Positions 43,302 through 54,719 of a stretch of DNA of 64,000 bases are shown here, one piece after another (positions within the stretch are counted from its first letter, which is position 1; each line of letters starts with the position of its first letter). The position numbers were made by a program, and so were the translations under genes. Source of the stretch: Manihot esculenta (taxonomy: Eukaryota > Streptophyta > Magnoliopsida > Malpighiales > Euphorbiaceae). The DNA is taken from NCBI RefSeq assembly GCF_001659605.2, contig NC_035161.2, positions 9,099,738 through 9,163,737 on the forward strand, in the 5' to 3' direction. Under the pieces are notes generated by a model. That model worked only from the letters and a program-made list of their open reading frames with translations, did not search any database and was not told where the DNA came from.

Positions 43302-46300
43302 TTAAAAGAGATGAGGATATTGCCGGAGCATAGACTCCTGTGTCTCCCAAGTGCACTCTTCCAGATTGTGGTGGTTCCGAAGGACTTTCACCATCGGGAT
43401 TTCCTTGTTCCTTAGCTTTCTGATCTGGGTGTCTAGGATCCGTACTAGCTGTTCCACATAGGTGAGATCTTCTTGGATCTGCACATCAGGCTCAGTAAGA
43501 ACCTTGCCCGGATCTGACACGAACTTTCTCAACATAGAAATATGGAAAACCGGATGGATTCGTTCCATTGAAGCAAGTAAATCCAGCTTGTACGATACAT
43601 TCCCAATCTTTTGCAAGACTTCAAAGGGTCCGATGTACCGTGGAGCCAGTTTACCTTTCTTTCCAAAGCGAACCACTCCTTTCATAGGAGACACCTTGAG
43701 CAATACCAGATCCCCCTCCTGAAACTCTACTAGTCTTCTGCGGATGTCTGCATAACTCTTCTGTCTGCTTGCAGCAGTCTTGATTCTTTCTTTGATTAAG
43801 GGTACCACCCTGCTGGTGATCTCTACTAGCTCAGGCCCTGCCAAGGCCTTTTCTCCAACTTCTTCCCAGCAAACAGGTGATCTGCACTTCCTTCCATATA
43901 AAGCTTCATATGGAGCCATCCCGATGCTAGCATGATGGCTATTATTGTAGGCAAACTCCACCAAAGGTAGATGCTGCCTCCAAGAACCACCAAAATCCAG
44001 CACACACATTCTAAGCATATCCTCTATCGTCTGGATGGTCCTCTCTGATTGTCCGTCTGTCTGAGGATGGAAAGCAGTGCTAAAATCCAACCTGGTACCC
44101 ATGGCATCCTGCAGACTTCGCCAAAACCTGGAGGTGAACTGGGGTCCTCTATCTGACACTATCGAAACAGGAACCCTATGCAGCCTTACGATCTCATCAA
44201 CATACACCTGTGCCAACTTGTCCATAGAATAGCCACTCCTGACAGGGACGAAGTGAGCAGATTTGGTGAGTCTGTCCACAATCACCCATATGGAGTCCAA
44301 TCTGTTGGACGTCGCCGGTAACCCCACTACGAAGTCCATAGCTATATTCTCCCATTTCCACTCTGGAATAGGTAGCGGGTTAAGCATTCCAGCCGGCTTC
44401 TGATGTTCCAGCTTCACCCTCTGACACACTTCGCAGGCTGATACAAACTGTGCCACTTCTCTCTTCATAGCTGGCCACCAATAAACTTTCTTCAGATTTT
44501 GATACATCTTGGTGGCTCCGGGGTGAATGTTGTATCTTGCATTATGAGCCTCTCTCATAATGCCTCCTTTTAGCCCTATGTCATCTGGTACACACAATCG
44601 ACTCCCATAGCGGAGGATCCCCTTACTGTCAAATCGGAACTCACTGTCCTTGCCTGACTGAACAGTCCTGGCAATCTTCACTAACTCCGGGTCCTCATAC
44701 TGTTTCTGAGCCACCTGCTCCAGAAACACGGGTGTCACTTTCATCTGAGCAACCAAAGCACCTGTACCAGACAACTCCAACTGTAGACCTTCATCAACGA
44801 GCTTGTAAAACTCCTTCACCACTGGTCTCCTCTCTGCCGTGATGTGGGATAGACTGCCTAGTGACTTCCGGCTTAGGGCGTCTGCCACAACATTCGCCTT
44901 ACCTGGATGGTACTGAATCTTGCAATCATAGTCACTCAGCAGCTCTACCCATCTTCTCTGTCTCAAGTTCAAATCTCTTTGACTCAGGATGTATTGTAGG
45001 CTTTTATGATCTGTGAAGATCTCACATTTAACCCCATAAAGGTAGTGCCTCCACATCTTGAGTGCAAAGATAACTGCTGCCATTTCTAGGTCATGTGTGG
45101 GGTAATTCAACTCATGCTTCTTTAGCTGCCTAGAAGCATAAGCAATCACCCTTTCATTCTGCATTAGCACACAACCCAATCCCACTCGGGATGCATCACA
45201 GAACACTGTGAAGTCCTCGTTGCTAGCTGGCAGAGCTAGCACTGGTGCTGAAGTCAACCTCTTCTTAAGCTCTTCAAAACTCTCTTCGCACTAGTCGGTC
45301 CACACAAACTTCTTATTCTTCCTGGTTAACCTGGTCAGAGGAGCTGCAATTTTCAAGAAGTCTTGAACAAACCTCCGGTAGTAACCTACCAAACCCAAGA
45401 AACTCCTGATCTCTGTCACTGAAGTGGGTCTAGGCCAGTTAGCCACAGCTTCTACCTTCTTGGGGTCTACCTCTATCCCATTCTCTGACACTACATGCCC
45501 CAAGAATGAAATGCTCCTCAGCCAGAACTCACACTTAGAGAACTTGGCATACAAGCCATGCTCCCTCAAGGTCTGCAGAACCAACCTCAGATGATGGGCA
45601 TGCTCCTCTGCATTCCTGGAATACACCAAGATATCATCTATGAAGACAATAACGAAGTGATCCAGGTATTGGCTAAACACTCTGTTCATGAGGTCCATGA
45701 ATGCTGCAGAGGCGTTGGTTAACCCGAACGGCATCACAAGGAACTCAAAATGCCCATATCTGGTCCTGAAAGCTGTCTTTGGTACGTCTTCTTCTCTGAT
45801 CCTCAGCTGATGGTACCCCGATCTCAGATCTATTTTAGAGAAACAACCTGCTCCTGCTAGCTGTTCGAATAGATCATCGATCCTTGGCAAAGGGTACCTA
45901 TTCTTGGTAGTGACTTTGTTCAACTGCCTGTAGTCGATACAAAGTCTGAGGGATCAATCCTTCTTTCTCACAAACAAAACTGGAGCACCCCAGGGTGAGG
46001 TACTCGGTCGGATGAAGCCCTTGTCTACCAGCTCTTGTAATTGCTCTTTCAACTCTTTCAATTCTGCTGGTGCCATCCGGTAAGGAGGGATAGAGATCGG
46101 TCGGGTTCCAGGCATCAGTTCTATCTCGAACTCTATCTCCCAAGCAGGTGGTAAACCTGGCAGCTCGTCTGGGAACACATCCAAAAACTCTCTAGCCACT
46201 GGCACCGAGGCGGGCTCTCTAACCTGACTGTTAAGCTCTCTCACATGAGCCAAATACCCCTGACATCCCCTCCTAAGCAACCTACGAGCCTGAAGAGCTG

Positions 46301-48296
46301 ATATCAGACCTCTAGGTGTACCCCTCATGTCTCCCCTGAAGACGAGCTCTGACCCATCCTGACTTCTGAACCTTACTACCTTGTCCCTGCAGTCCAAGGT
46401 AGCACTATGGGTAGATAACCAGTCCATCCCTAGAATGACGTCAAAATCTGTCAAATCTAGAACCACTAGGTCGGTGGACAAGCATCTTCCCTCAACAAAC
46501 ACAGGACTACACTGGCAGACTGACTCTGCCACTGATGGATCACACTTGGGTCCACTGACCCAGAGAGGACACTCTAACTCAGAGATCATCAACCCTAACC
46601 TCTGGACGGCTCTCGGAGCAATAAAAGAATGAGATGCACCAGGGTCCATCAAGGCATACACATCTGAACAACCAATGACTAAGTTACCTGCCACCACGGT
46701 GTTAGATGCATCTGCCTCCTGCTGTGTCATCGTGAAGATCCGTGCTGGAGCTGATGGACCTTCACCTCTGAAACCCGCTGAAGAAGAGGCTGCCCCTCTC
46801 CCTTTGCCTCTGCCACTGGCCTGAGTCATGGCTGGAGCTGCTGGTTGCGCTACACTGCCTGAAGCTGTCTGCTGGGACTGAGCCATCGGGACTGCTCTTG
46901 GACATTCTCGAGCCATGTGCCCCTCCTGACCACATCTGAAGCAGGCGTTCGTCCCAAACCGACATACTCCCTTGTGTGGCCTACCACACCTCGCACAAAC
47001 TGCATTATCCGCACCAGAGCTTGAGCCACTTCCAAATCCCAGACTAGACTTAACCTTGTTCCAGAACTTGTTCTTCTTACCCTTGGGCTTACCCCATCTC
47101 TTGCTGCCTGAAGCTGCTGCACTCAGGGTAGAGGGATCTAACCTTCCCCCACCCGGAGTTTTAGAACCAGAAGACTGTGCCACTGTCTGCTTAACTGTCC
47201 CCTGAACGATGGCACTGGCCTCCATTTTCCTGGCCATATCTACTATGGCATGGAAGCTCTCCCTGTCCACGGACTGAATCAAGGAGGAATACCTGGAATG
47301 AAGTTTCATGACATACCTCCTTGACCTCTTTGAATCTGTATCCAGACTCTGCCCAGCAAAAGGCAACAGCTCCAAGAATCTGTCAGTGTACTCCTTTACA
47401 CTCATTTCATCCGTCTGCCTCAACTGCTCGAACTCTATCATCTTCAGCTCTCTTGAACTATCGGGAAAAGCCCATCCTGCAAACTCGTTTGCAAACTCCT
47501 CCCAAGACATGCTGTCCACTCTCGGGTTCACATAATTCTTGAACCACTCTCGTGCCTTCTTGCACTTAAGCGTGAACCCAGCCATCTGTATGGCTCTACT
47601 GTCATCAGCCCCAATCTCATCTGTAATCACCTTAACCCTTTCAAGATACACAAACGGGTCATCCCCTTTTTCATACTGAGGAGCACCCAGTTTCATGTAG
47701 TCAGTCATCTTAACCTTGCTCCCACTGGCTGAGCTAGGTCTAGATGGTTGAGCAACTGGGGCTGCTGATTCTGGAGGTGGTGGAGAGGGTGCAACATTTT
47801 CTGAGGTAAGGTTTGCTGGATTTGGATAGTAGGGTGGAGGTGGATACATTGGGTATTGTGAGTATGGTGGGTAGTAAGGTGGGTATGGCATCTGTGTGGG
47901 ATAAGGGGTGAAGCTAGGGTAATCCGATGTACCTCCCATCGAATACCCGAGATGGTGTGAGAAGTGTGGGTAGTGGGGTGGCTGAACAAATCCCGAGGCC
48001 TGAGTGCCTCCTTGGGACTCTCCCATACCTTCCTCTGACATGCTAACTCCCAAACTGCCATCCCTTCTCTGCTCTACATCCATATCTTCCCCCATGCCCT
48101 CTGACATTCCTCCCTGAACTGTTCCCCTCACTGATCTGCTTCTACCCAGATCCAGAGACCTTCTAGGGTCTCTTGCTGCTCTTTCTCTGTTAGACCTACT
48201 AGACATTGCCCTAGGCAATGCTGGAGGACGGGCGCTCGTGCCCTCATCCTCAGGTGGCACTCCAGTCAATCGTGCAGATCGACGAGTTCCTCTCAT
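43302..48296 (-). pseudogene. gag-pol: gag-pol polyprotein of element F, two nonsense codons
   Basis: The frame runs from ATG (complement 48294-48296) to TAA (complement 43302-43304), 4995 bases, with no frameshift. Stops are at complement 45951-45953 (TGA where E has GGA, at the start of reverse transcriptase) and 45288-45290 (TAG where E and K have CAG, between reverse transcriptase and RNase H). Domain order equals that of E: Tyr/Pro-rich gag N-terminus, capsid, Cys-x2-Cys-x4-His-x4-Cys knuckle, protease with Asp-Pro-Gly-Ala, reverse transcriptase with Phe-Ile-Asp-Asp, RNase H, integrase with D-D-35-E, GPF module and a complete chromodomain. Closely similar to E throughout. Confidence 0.93.
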
Positions 48297-48568
48297 CTTG
48301 TTTTCTAAAAAACCGCACATAACAAACAAACATTAGCGCCATATGGTTCATGTGGGAACACATGAGCCCACATCACATGCATCACATATCATAGCATATC
48401 AGTAATGCACATGCATATTATCATGGCATTTCACATCATCATACAAGACAGGACTCCACATCCTATCCTAGTGGACATGATCTTTCCTATTGTGCTTGAC
48501 CTTCTATAACATCTATGAGCCCGACACTCTAGGTCCGACCATATGAACCTAGGGCTTTGATACCACTC
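48297..48568 (-). other. Leader of element F: splice acceptor and primer site
   Basis: The minus strand has GGTTTTTTAG ending at 48305, eight bases before the gag ATG. The primer site is TGGTATCAAAGC (complement 48554-48565), one base off the usual TGGTATCAGAGC, and lies three bases from the LTR. Confidence 0.7.
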
Positions 48569-50847
48569 TGTAACGACCCGAAAATCGGACCGCTACCGGC
48601 GCTAGGATCCAGATTGGCTTAAGGCCGCCGGGACCCGTAGCAAACCTGACATATAACCTGTAAACCTGTATAATCCCATACATGATCAACAACATACATA
48701 AAAATTAAAACTTTTCTTTCCATTCATACACCAAACTCAACCTGTGCATGCACTGTACATAACATAATCATAAACATTGATCCCTCTGTGGGATTCAACA
48801 GTGCCCCCAAATGGGTGACATAACCTGTGTTGAGTTGGTTTACATAAACATCATAAAAATCTCTAAGATCATGTATTAAAAGGGATAACAACAATCTATG
48901 GTCAAGCACACCTCTAACATCCATAGACATCATCTCATTACATATCTAAACTATTCTTTTTTTTTTTTACATTACATCATAATCATTTATCATGTCCACA
49001 CTAAACTATTACATAACCAAAACTTCATTACTCTATCCGGACTCCTGCTCTATCCTGTACCTGCAAGCCTGGGGTAAAGGGAGAGGGGTGAGCTAAAAGC
49101 CCAGTGAGTAGAGCTATAAAAAACATATTAACACTATGCTCCAATGGAATGCATCATAACACAGACAATTCACATAAGGGTTGGGTGAACTTGTCACCAA
49201 TTAGTCCAAGCTAACTCTGTGTCAGGCCGTAGCATGGGGTCCTAGTCTTCCTGTCATAACATACACTACTTACCATTGCCCTAGGGCCTCCTCTGGGCTC
49301 CTGGTCTTCGAGTCCCATAACCGTGCCAGGCCGTAGAATGGGGTCCTGGTCTTTCCTTACTCTGTGCCAGGCCGTAGAATGGGGTCCTGGTCTTCCTGTC
49401 ATGGACTAATTGGGTCATCCAATATTCACCCACATCAACAACAATCGATGCAATGCGGCAGATTCGTGAAAACTAATGCAATCATCCTATTGCATAATCA
49501 TGATGCATGAAACATGATAAAACATTTAATTTCTCAATTTAAAAGATTAAGTTTAGTTCCACTCACCTCTGGCTGACTCTGACAACACCGAAGCAGCTGA
49601 ACTCACTGCTGGGGTCCTCGGTTCCCTGGGTCCGAACCTACACAGGTGGACTCAAATGAGGGACCAAACATACTAGAACATATCTCTAAACTACTCCCAA
49701 AAACCCCCCTAAAACATCATAAAACAACCATAGAAAAACATGCAAAGGAGGCCTGGACAAGGCACTTTCGGCGGCAGGTTCGGCGGCCGAAAGTCCCTCC
49801 AGAGCCGAAAGTCAGGCAGGTTCGGCGGCACCTTCGGCGGCCGAAACTCCCAGACAGAGACGAAACTCGTGCATGTTCGGTGGCAATTTCGGCGGCCAAA
49901 ACTGCCAGACAGAGATGAAAGTCTCCTTTCGGGGGCAGGCTTCGACAGCCGAAAGGCTTGCCTCCCTAGCCATGTTCGGCGGCCGAAAGTCCTTCGGCTG
50001 CCGAACCTGGTTTCTGCCAAAGGGCAGAAACTTGGCTCCTTTTGCACATTTCGCCTCCAAACCTTCCAAACATGCATCAAACCTATTCTACAACACACAA
50101 ACACAAGCATACATGTTCCTAGGGGCCTCAAATCATCATAAACCCCATCTACAACACATCAAGCATCCACATTGCTCAAGAACATACATTAAACCCATAA
50201 ACATAACCATAACCTAAACATGCATTCTACCCCTATAGATCTACTCAAAACTTACTTAAAACATGCAATGAGCTTAAGATCGGCTCTTACCTCTTGAAGA
50301 TTGAGAGAGAGACGACCTAAAACTCGGAGGTTGGAGAGATTGGGTTCTTGAACCTCCAAGCTCCAAAACTTTGCTCAAAAGCTCAAATCTTCAAAACAAA
50401 GTTAAAACAAATGAAAATCTTGAAATATCTAGAGGAAGAACATCAAAGATTGGTGAGGGACGGCAGAGAACTCACCTTGGCCGAAAATGGGGAAAAAGCT
50501 CGCCCGTTTTCGGCTAAGGGACCCTTTTATAGTGGCTGGCCAGGCCACGTTCGGGGGCCGAACGTGCCTCCGCATGCATGCCATGTTCGGCGGCCGAACC
50601 TGGACTTCCCTCACTTATGCTTTCGAGGGCTCAAAGCACACCCGCAACGCATGCATGTTCAGCGGCCGAACCTGGGTTTTCCTCCAAAGCTATTTTCATG
50701 CAAAAACTCATTTTCTTTCATGCTTAAAACATAAAACACATTAAAACATTTTATAAAAATATAGTTCTACCCTTCTAGAGGTCTCTGACACCTGAAATTC
50801 CACCGGACGGTAGGAATTCCGATACCGGAGTCTAGCTGGGTATTACA
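48569..50847 (-). repeat. 5' LTR of element F (2279 bp)
   Basis: On the minus strand it starts TGTAATACCCAGC at 50847. TATAAAA is at complement 50525-50531; palindromes lie at 49766-50005 and 50583-50675; hairpin units lie at about 49215-49405. Compared with the 3' LTR it lacks two 20-base units next to TTCGGCGGCCGAA copies near 50590 and 50660. Confidence 0.9.
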
Positions 50848-51703
50848 CCATGAGTGGCTGAAACCCTTTTTCTAGTTGAAGTTTGGTTGAAACTAAGGTT
50901 GTTTAAAAGGTTGTGAGATCTGAACAGAAACTTTTGTCTTTGATTTTATTCAATATTCATGCAATTGATGCTTAATTCTAAGATTGCTTTGTTGTTTTGA
51001 TCAAATTGGCCACTTGATTCTTGATTGCAAAGTTAATTGATTGTTGGATTAGGATATTTGTTAGTCCGTAATTGCTGGAAATATTCTGTCCATAGAACAC
51101 TTAGGGTAAAAACCCAAGGAATTGCATGATCTAACATCATCTCATGCGTGTGAGTAGTTAGGGTTTGGATCTTTCTTGTTCTTCATGCAATTGGCAATTG
51201 TTTTGATGCCTATGGCCCAAGGACGTTCCTTGGCAATTTGTTGATTAGTAATTGGTTAGAGGACGTTCCCTAATCAGTTTGTTCATAAGGAAAGACATGG
51301 TGGTGAGAAGCGTCTTCCACCCCCATAACCAACCTATTGAATCAATCAAGATGACCATGTTTCAATGATCAACCCAAACAACCAAAGTGGATCCATATCT
51401 TCAACTAGACTTTTCTCATATTGATTACTCTTTTATTTTAATTACTTGCTGTTTTAATTGCTTTCAATAGTTGTTAATCAAATCATCTCAAAACCCCCCT
51501 TTTTACTTTCCTTGCACTTGTTTCTATTTCTTTTGATTACTTGCCTTTACTTGTGCTTTCAATTAGTTCTATTGGTCTTGATTGAGATAAATAAATAGGT
51601 AATCAATTCTCTGTGGATACGATCCTTCACCATTGTCTACAGTTGTAAATTGTAGGTAACCAAGAAGGTTATTTTTTACTGGCTTCGACAACCGCTCCTG
51701 TCA
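50848..51703 (+). repeat. Athila 5' LTR, second segment
   Basis: CCATG (50848-50852) is the right duplication of F, then the LTR continues to a CTGTCA end at 51703. No coding sequence is seen. The block GTGGATACGATCC near 51615 and the closing stretch are in the style of Athila-type LTR ends. Confidence 0.65.
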
Positions 51704-51708
51704 AAAAT

Positions 51709-51726
51709 TGGCGCCGTTGCCGGGGA
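51709..51726 (+). other. Athila-type primer binding site
   Basis: TGGCGCCGTTGCCGGGGA lies five bases after the LTR end. This sequence is characteristic of Athila-type plant gypsy elements and differs from the Met-tRNA site of the Tekay elements. Confidence 0.85.
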
Positions 51727-51756
51727 GTTGATTTCACTTGTTTGTTTATTTTTTTC

Positions 51757-52415
51757 ATGACCAGGTCTGAACATAGGGACACCCTGCCCTTTGATCCCAA
51801 AATTCAATGCACTCTCAGAAGGCTTGGAAAGAAGGTTTCTGTGCCTGAAGAACATTCTGCCCAACCTTCGGCCGCCGAAACTCACCAACATTCGGCCGCC
51901 AAAAGTCCTGCACTCCAGAAACCAAGTTGCACACCAATGGCAGAACCTCGAGCACCAGCTGCTTCCCATGATGGACATGCTGTCCAAGGCCAGATAATTC
52001 AAGAAAATCCAGCAAATAGGCCACAAGCACAAAGAGAAAGAACCATGAGGGAGTTAGCAACTCCTATAGGTGATTATGCTCCACTTTGCATCACCTATCC
52101 GCCTCTTACAGTTCCCTTTGAACTAAAATCAGGTTTGATTCATCAGCTCCCTAAATTTAGAGGTTTGCAAAATGAAAATCCACATAAGCACTTAAAAGAA
52201 TTTAAAATTATTTGCTCATCCATGAGACCTCAAGGGATCTCTAAAGATCATGTTAAACTAAGAGCCTTCCCTTTTTCATTAGATGACCATGCTAAGGATT
52301 GGTTATTTTATTTGCCACCTGGATCTATAACTACTTGGGATGATATGGTCCAAGCCTTTTTGGACAAATACTTCCCACCATCTAAATCAATTGGCATAAT
52401 AAGAGAAATCACTAG
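51757..52415 (+). CDS. gag: Athila gag, first segment
   Basis: The frame opens with Met at 51757 shortly after the primer site. Residues about 37-50 are encoded by two TTCGGCCGCC copies and read Ser-Ala-Ala-Glu and Ser-Ala-Ala-Lys. From about residue 105 the chain shows the Athila gag pattern: Pro-x-Phe-x-Gly, His-Leu-x-x-Phe, then Trp-Leu...Trp-Asp and Phe-x-x-Lys-Tyr-Phe-Pro. The frame is interrupted at 52415 by element K and continues in phase at 62064. It is then cut by LTR J, so no complete gag can be made. Confidence 0.75.
51867..51902 (+). repeat. Tekay-type palindromes inside the Athila gag frame
   Basis: TTCGGCCGCCGAA at about 51868-51880 and TTCGGCCGCCAAA at about 51890-51902 lie in frame within gag. 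They are the motif that fills the Tekay LTRs. Confidence 0.85.
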
Positions 52416-54643
52416 TGTAACGACCCCAAAGTGGACCGTCACCGGCGCTAGGATTCAGGTCGGCTTAAGGCCGCCAGAACCCGTAGCAAGCCTGCTATAC
52501 TCTCTGTGTACCTGTAAACCTCATACATGATCATACATTTTATGTGAAAATAAAACTCTTTTCTGAACCAAGGCTCAACCTGTGCATGCACTATCTCTGT
52601 ACTCTGTACTCATGTACTCTGTACTCTGTATCCCTGACTAGAGCTTGCTCTAGATGGGTTAACTCATACCTGTTAAGCCTGGTTTTCACATACAGGAAAA
52701 CATATATACATATACAGATCATGTACAATACATACATCACTAGGTCAAGCAACAACTATTACATCTCTTTAATATTACATGTCCACTCTAAGCTATTACA
52801 GATCTCTTTACTTTTCCTGTACTCTGCTGGACTGTCCCTGTACACTGTACACTGAACCTGCAAAACTGGGGTTAAGGGAGTGGGATGAGCTCTATAGCCC
52901 AGTGAGTAGAACAGTAAAACATCTCAGTAAAATATGATCTCATGGAATGCACCATATCACAGATAAGCCACATCAAGAGTAAACCTGTCACCACATAGTC
53001 CCAGTAACTCTGTGCCAGGGCGTAGTCAAAGGCTCCTGGACTTCCTGTCATATATGTATATGTGTATATAACACCCCCTGTACTTACCATTGCCAGGGCG
53101 TAGTCAAAGGCTCCTGGACTTTACTATATACCTGCCAGGGCGTAGTCAAAGGCTCCTGGACTTTACTATATACCTGCCAGGGCGTAGTCAAAGGCTCCTG
53201 GACTTCGCTATACCTGCCAGGGCGTAGTCAAAGGCTCTTGGACTTCCTGTCTGAGACTATTGGATCATTCAGCATTCACTCACATCATCAAATAACGATG
53301 CAATGCAACATATTCGTGAATACTAATGCAATCAACCTATGGCATAAACATGATGCATGAGATATGCTCAAAAGCAGTTTGTAGTTCAATTAAAAGTCAT
53401 AAGTTTAGTTCCACTCACCTCGGGCTAACTGGACTGACTCTGCAGGCTCTAGAGCAGAACTCACTGCTGCTCTCTCTGGTTTCTCTGGTCTGTACCTATA
53501 CAGATAAACGCACATGAGGGACCAAACTAGCTTATGACTAACTCTATTTAAACTCCCCAAGAATCCCCTAAAACTCTCTCTAATAGTCATGCAAAGCAAG
53601 CAAAGGAAAGCTGGACAGAACACTTTCGGCGGCAGGTTCGGCGGCCGAAAGTCCTCTCCAGAGACGAAACTCAAGCACCTTCGGCGGCACCTTCGGCGGC
53701 CGAATCCCCCACACAGAGCCGAACATGCAAAACTCGCGGGGGCAAACTGTGGCAGCCTAAGCCACCATGCAAGAGGTTCGGCGGCCGAATGCACCTTCGG
53801 CTGCCGAACCTGAGTTCATCCAGAACTCAGCTTCAACGGCAAACCATCTCCTCCTTCCCTTCAAGCTCTCCAAACATGCCTACCTCCTCTACTCAACTCA
53901 CATATACTCACGTATATGTCCACAGGGGTCCAAAACTATCTAATAACCCCAAACAACAAAACAAACATAACACATAAACATGTATACATGCATAAATCAT
54001 CAAAACTATCATTTATAACCTAAGTATGCATCTCCTTCCATAACTCCCATAAAACCTTCAGAAAACATAAAAACATGTTCAAGAGCATCACTTACCTCCT
54101 GTTATAAGAAGATAAACACTCTGATCAAAGGAAACGAACCACCTCTCTTCACACTCTCAAACTCTCAAAAACTTAGTTTTTGTTTTCTTCAACACTTTCA
54201 AACTCTCTTGCACACTAGCTAACTCTTGCATGAGCTGCTCAAACTCAGCAAATAAACCAGGGGAGACGTGGCCAACGTCTGGACATGAGCTGGTGATAAC
54301 ACCTGTCCAAAATGCTGACTAAGGGATACAAAACTGCTGGCTAAGCAACTCAGCTTCGGCTGCCGAATCGCATGCAAAACCATGCAACATTCGGGGGCCG
54401 AACCTGAATTCGGAAGCCGAATATTGAGCACTTTCGGCGGCCGAACTTATCTTCGGCGGCCGAACTTGGCTACAGTCTCCATGAACCATTTTCTCTGCAA
54501 CACTCAAAACTATCAAACTGTAAAACCATAAAACACCTCATAACACATAGAAAACATAACTCCTACCCTGATATAGAATCCCAACACCCCGGATTCCACC
54601 AGACAACAGGAATTCCGGTGCCGGATTCTAGTCGGGTATTACA
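52416..54643 (-). repeat. 3' LTR of element K (2228 bp)
   Basis: It begins TGTAATACCCGAC on the minus strand at 54643 and ends GTTACA at 52416. Palindromes lie at 53622-53810 and 54352-54467. Five tandem units of GCCAGGGCGTAGTCAAAGGC lie at about 53010-53250. The GGCCAGCCACCTATAAA core promoter of the other subfamilies is not found at its usual place; donor 2 (GAG/GTAAGT) is kept. Confidence 0.92.
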
Positions 54644-54680
54644 TTCTCCCCTCCTTAAGAACATTCGTCCTCGAAGGTTC
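54644..54680 (-). promoter_or_regulatory. Polypurine tract and weakened hairpin of element K
   Basis: The minus strand has AAGGAGGGGAGAA next to the LTR. The hairpin at 54659-54680 has two changes against B, D, E and F, one in an arm, so pairing is imperfect. Confidence 0.75.
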
Positions 54681-54719
54681 CTAAAACAACAAAAACAAAA
54701 CACAAGGAGGAAACTAACC

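Larger units (their letters stand above)
38635..50847 (-). mobile_element. Full-length Tekay element F (holds solo LTR I)
   Basis: The 5' LTR is at 48569-50847 and the 3' LTR at 38635-38902 plus 41154-43204. Perfect CCATG duplications flank it (38630-38634 and 50848-50852). Without LTR I it is about 9.96 kb. The gag-pol frame has the same length as that of E (4995 bases) and two stops. The LTRs differ more than those of E, and by two 20-bp indels, so F is older. Confidence 0.93.
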
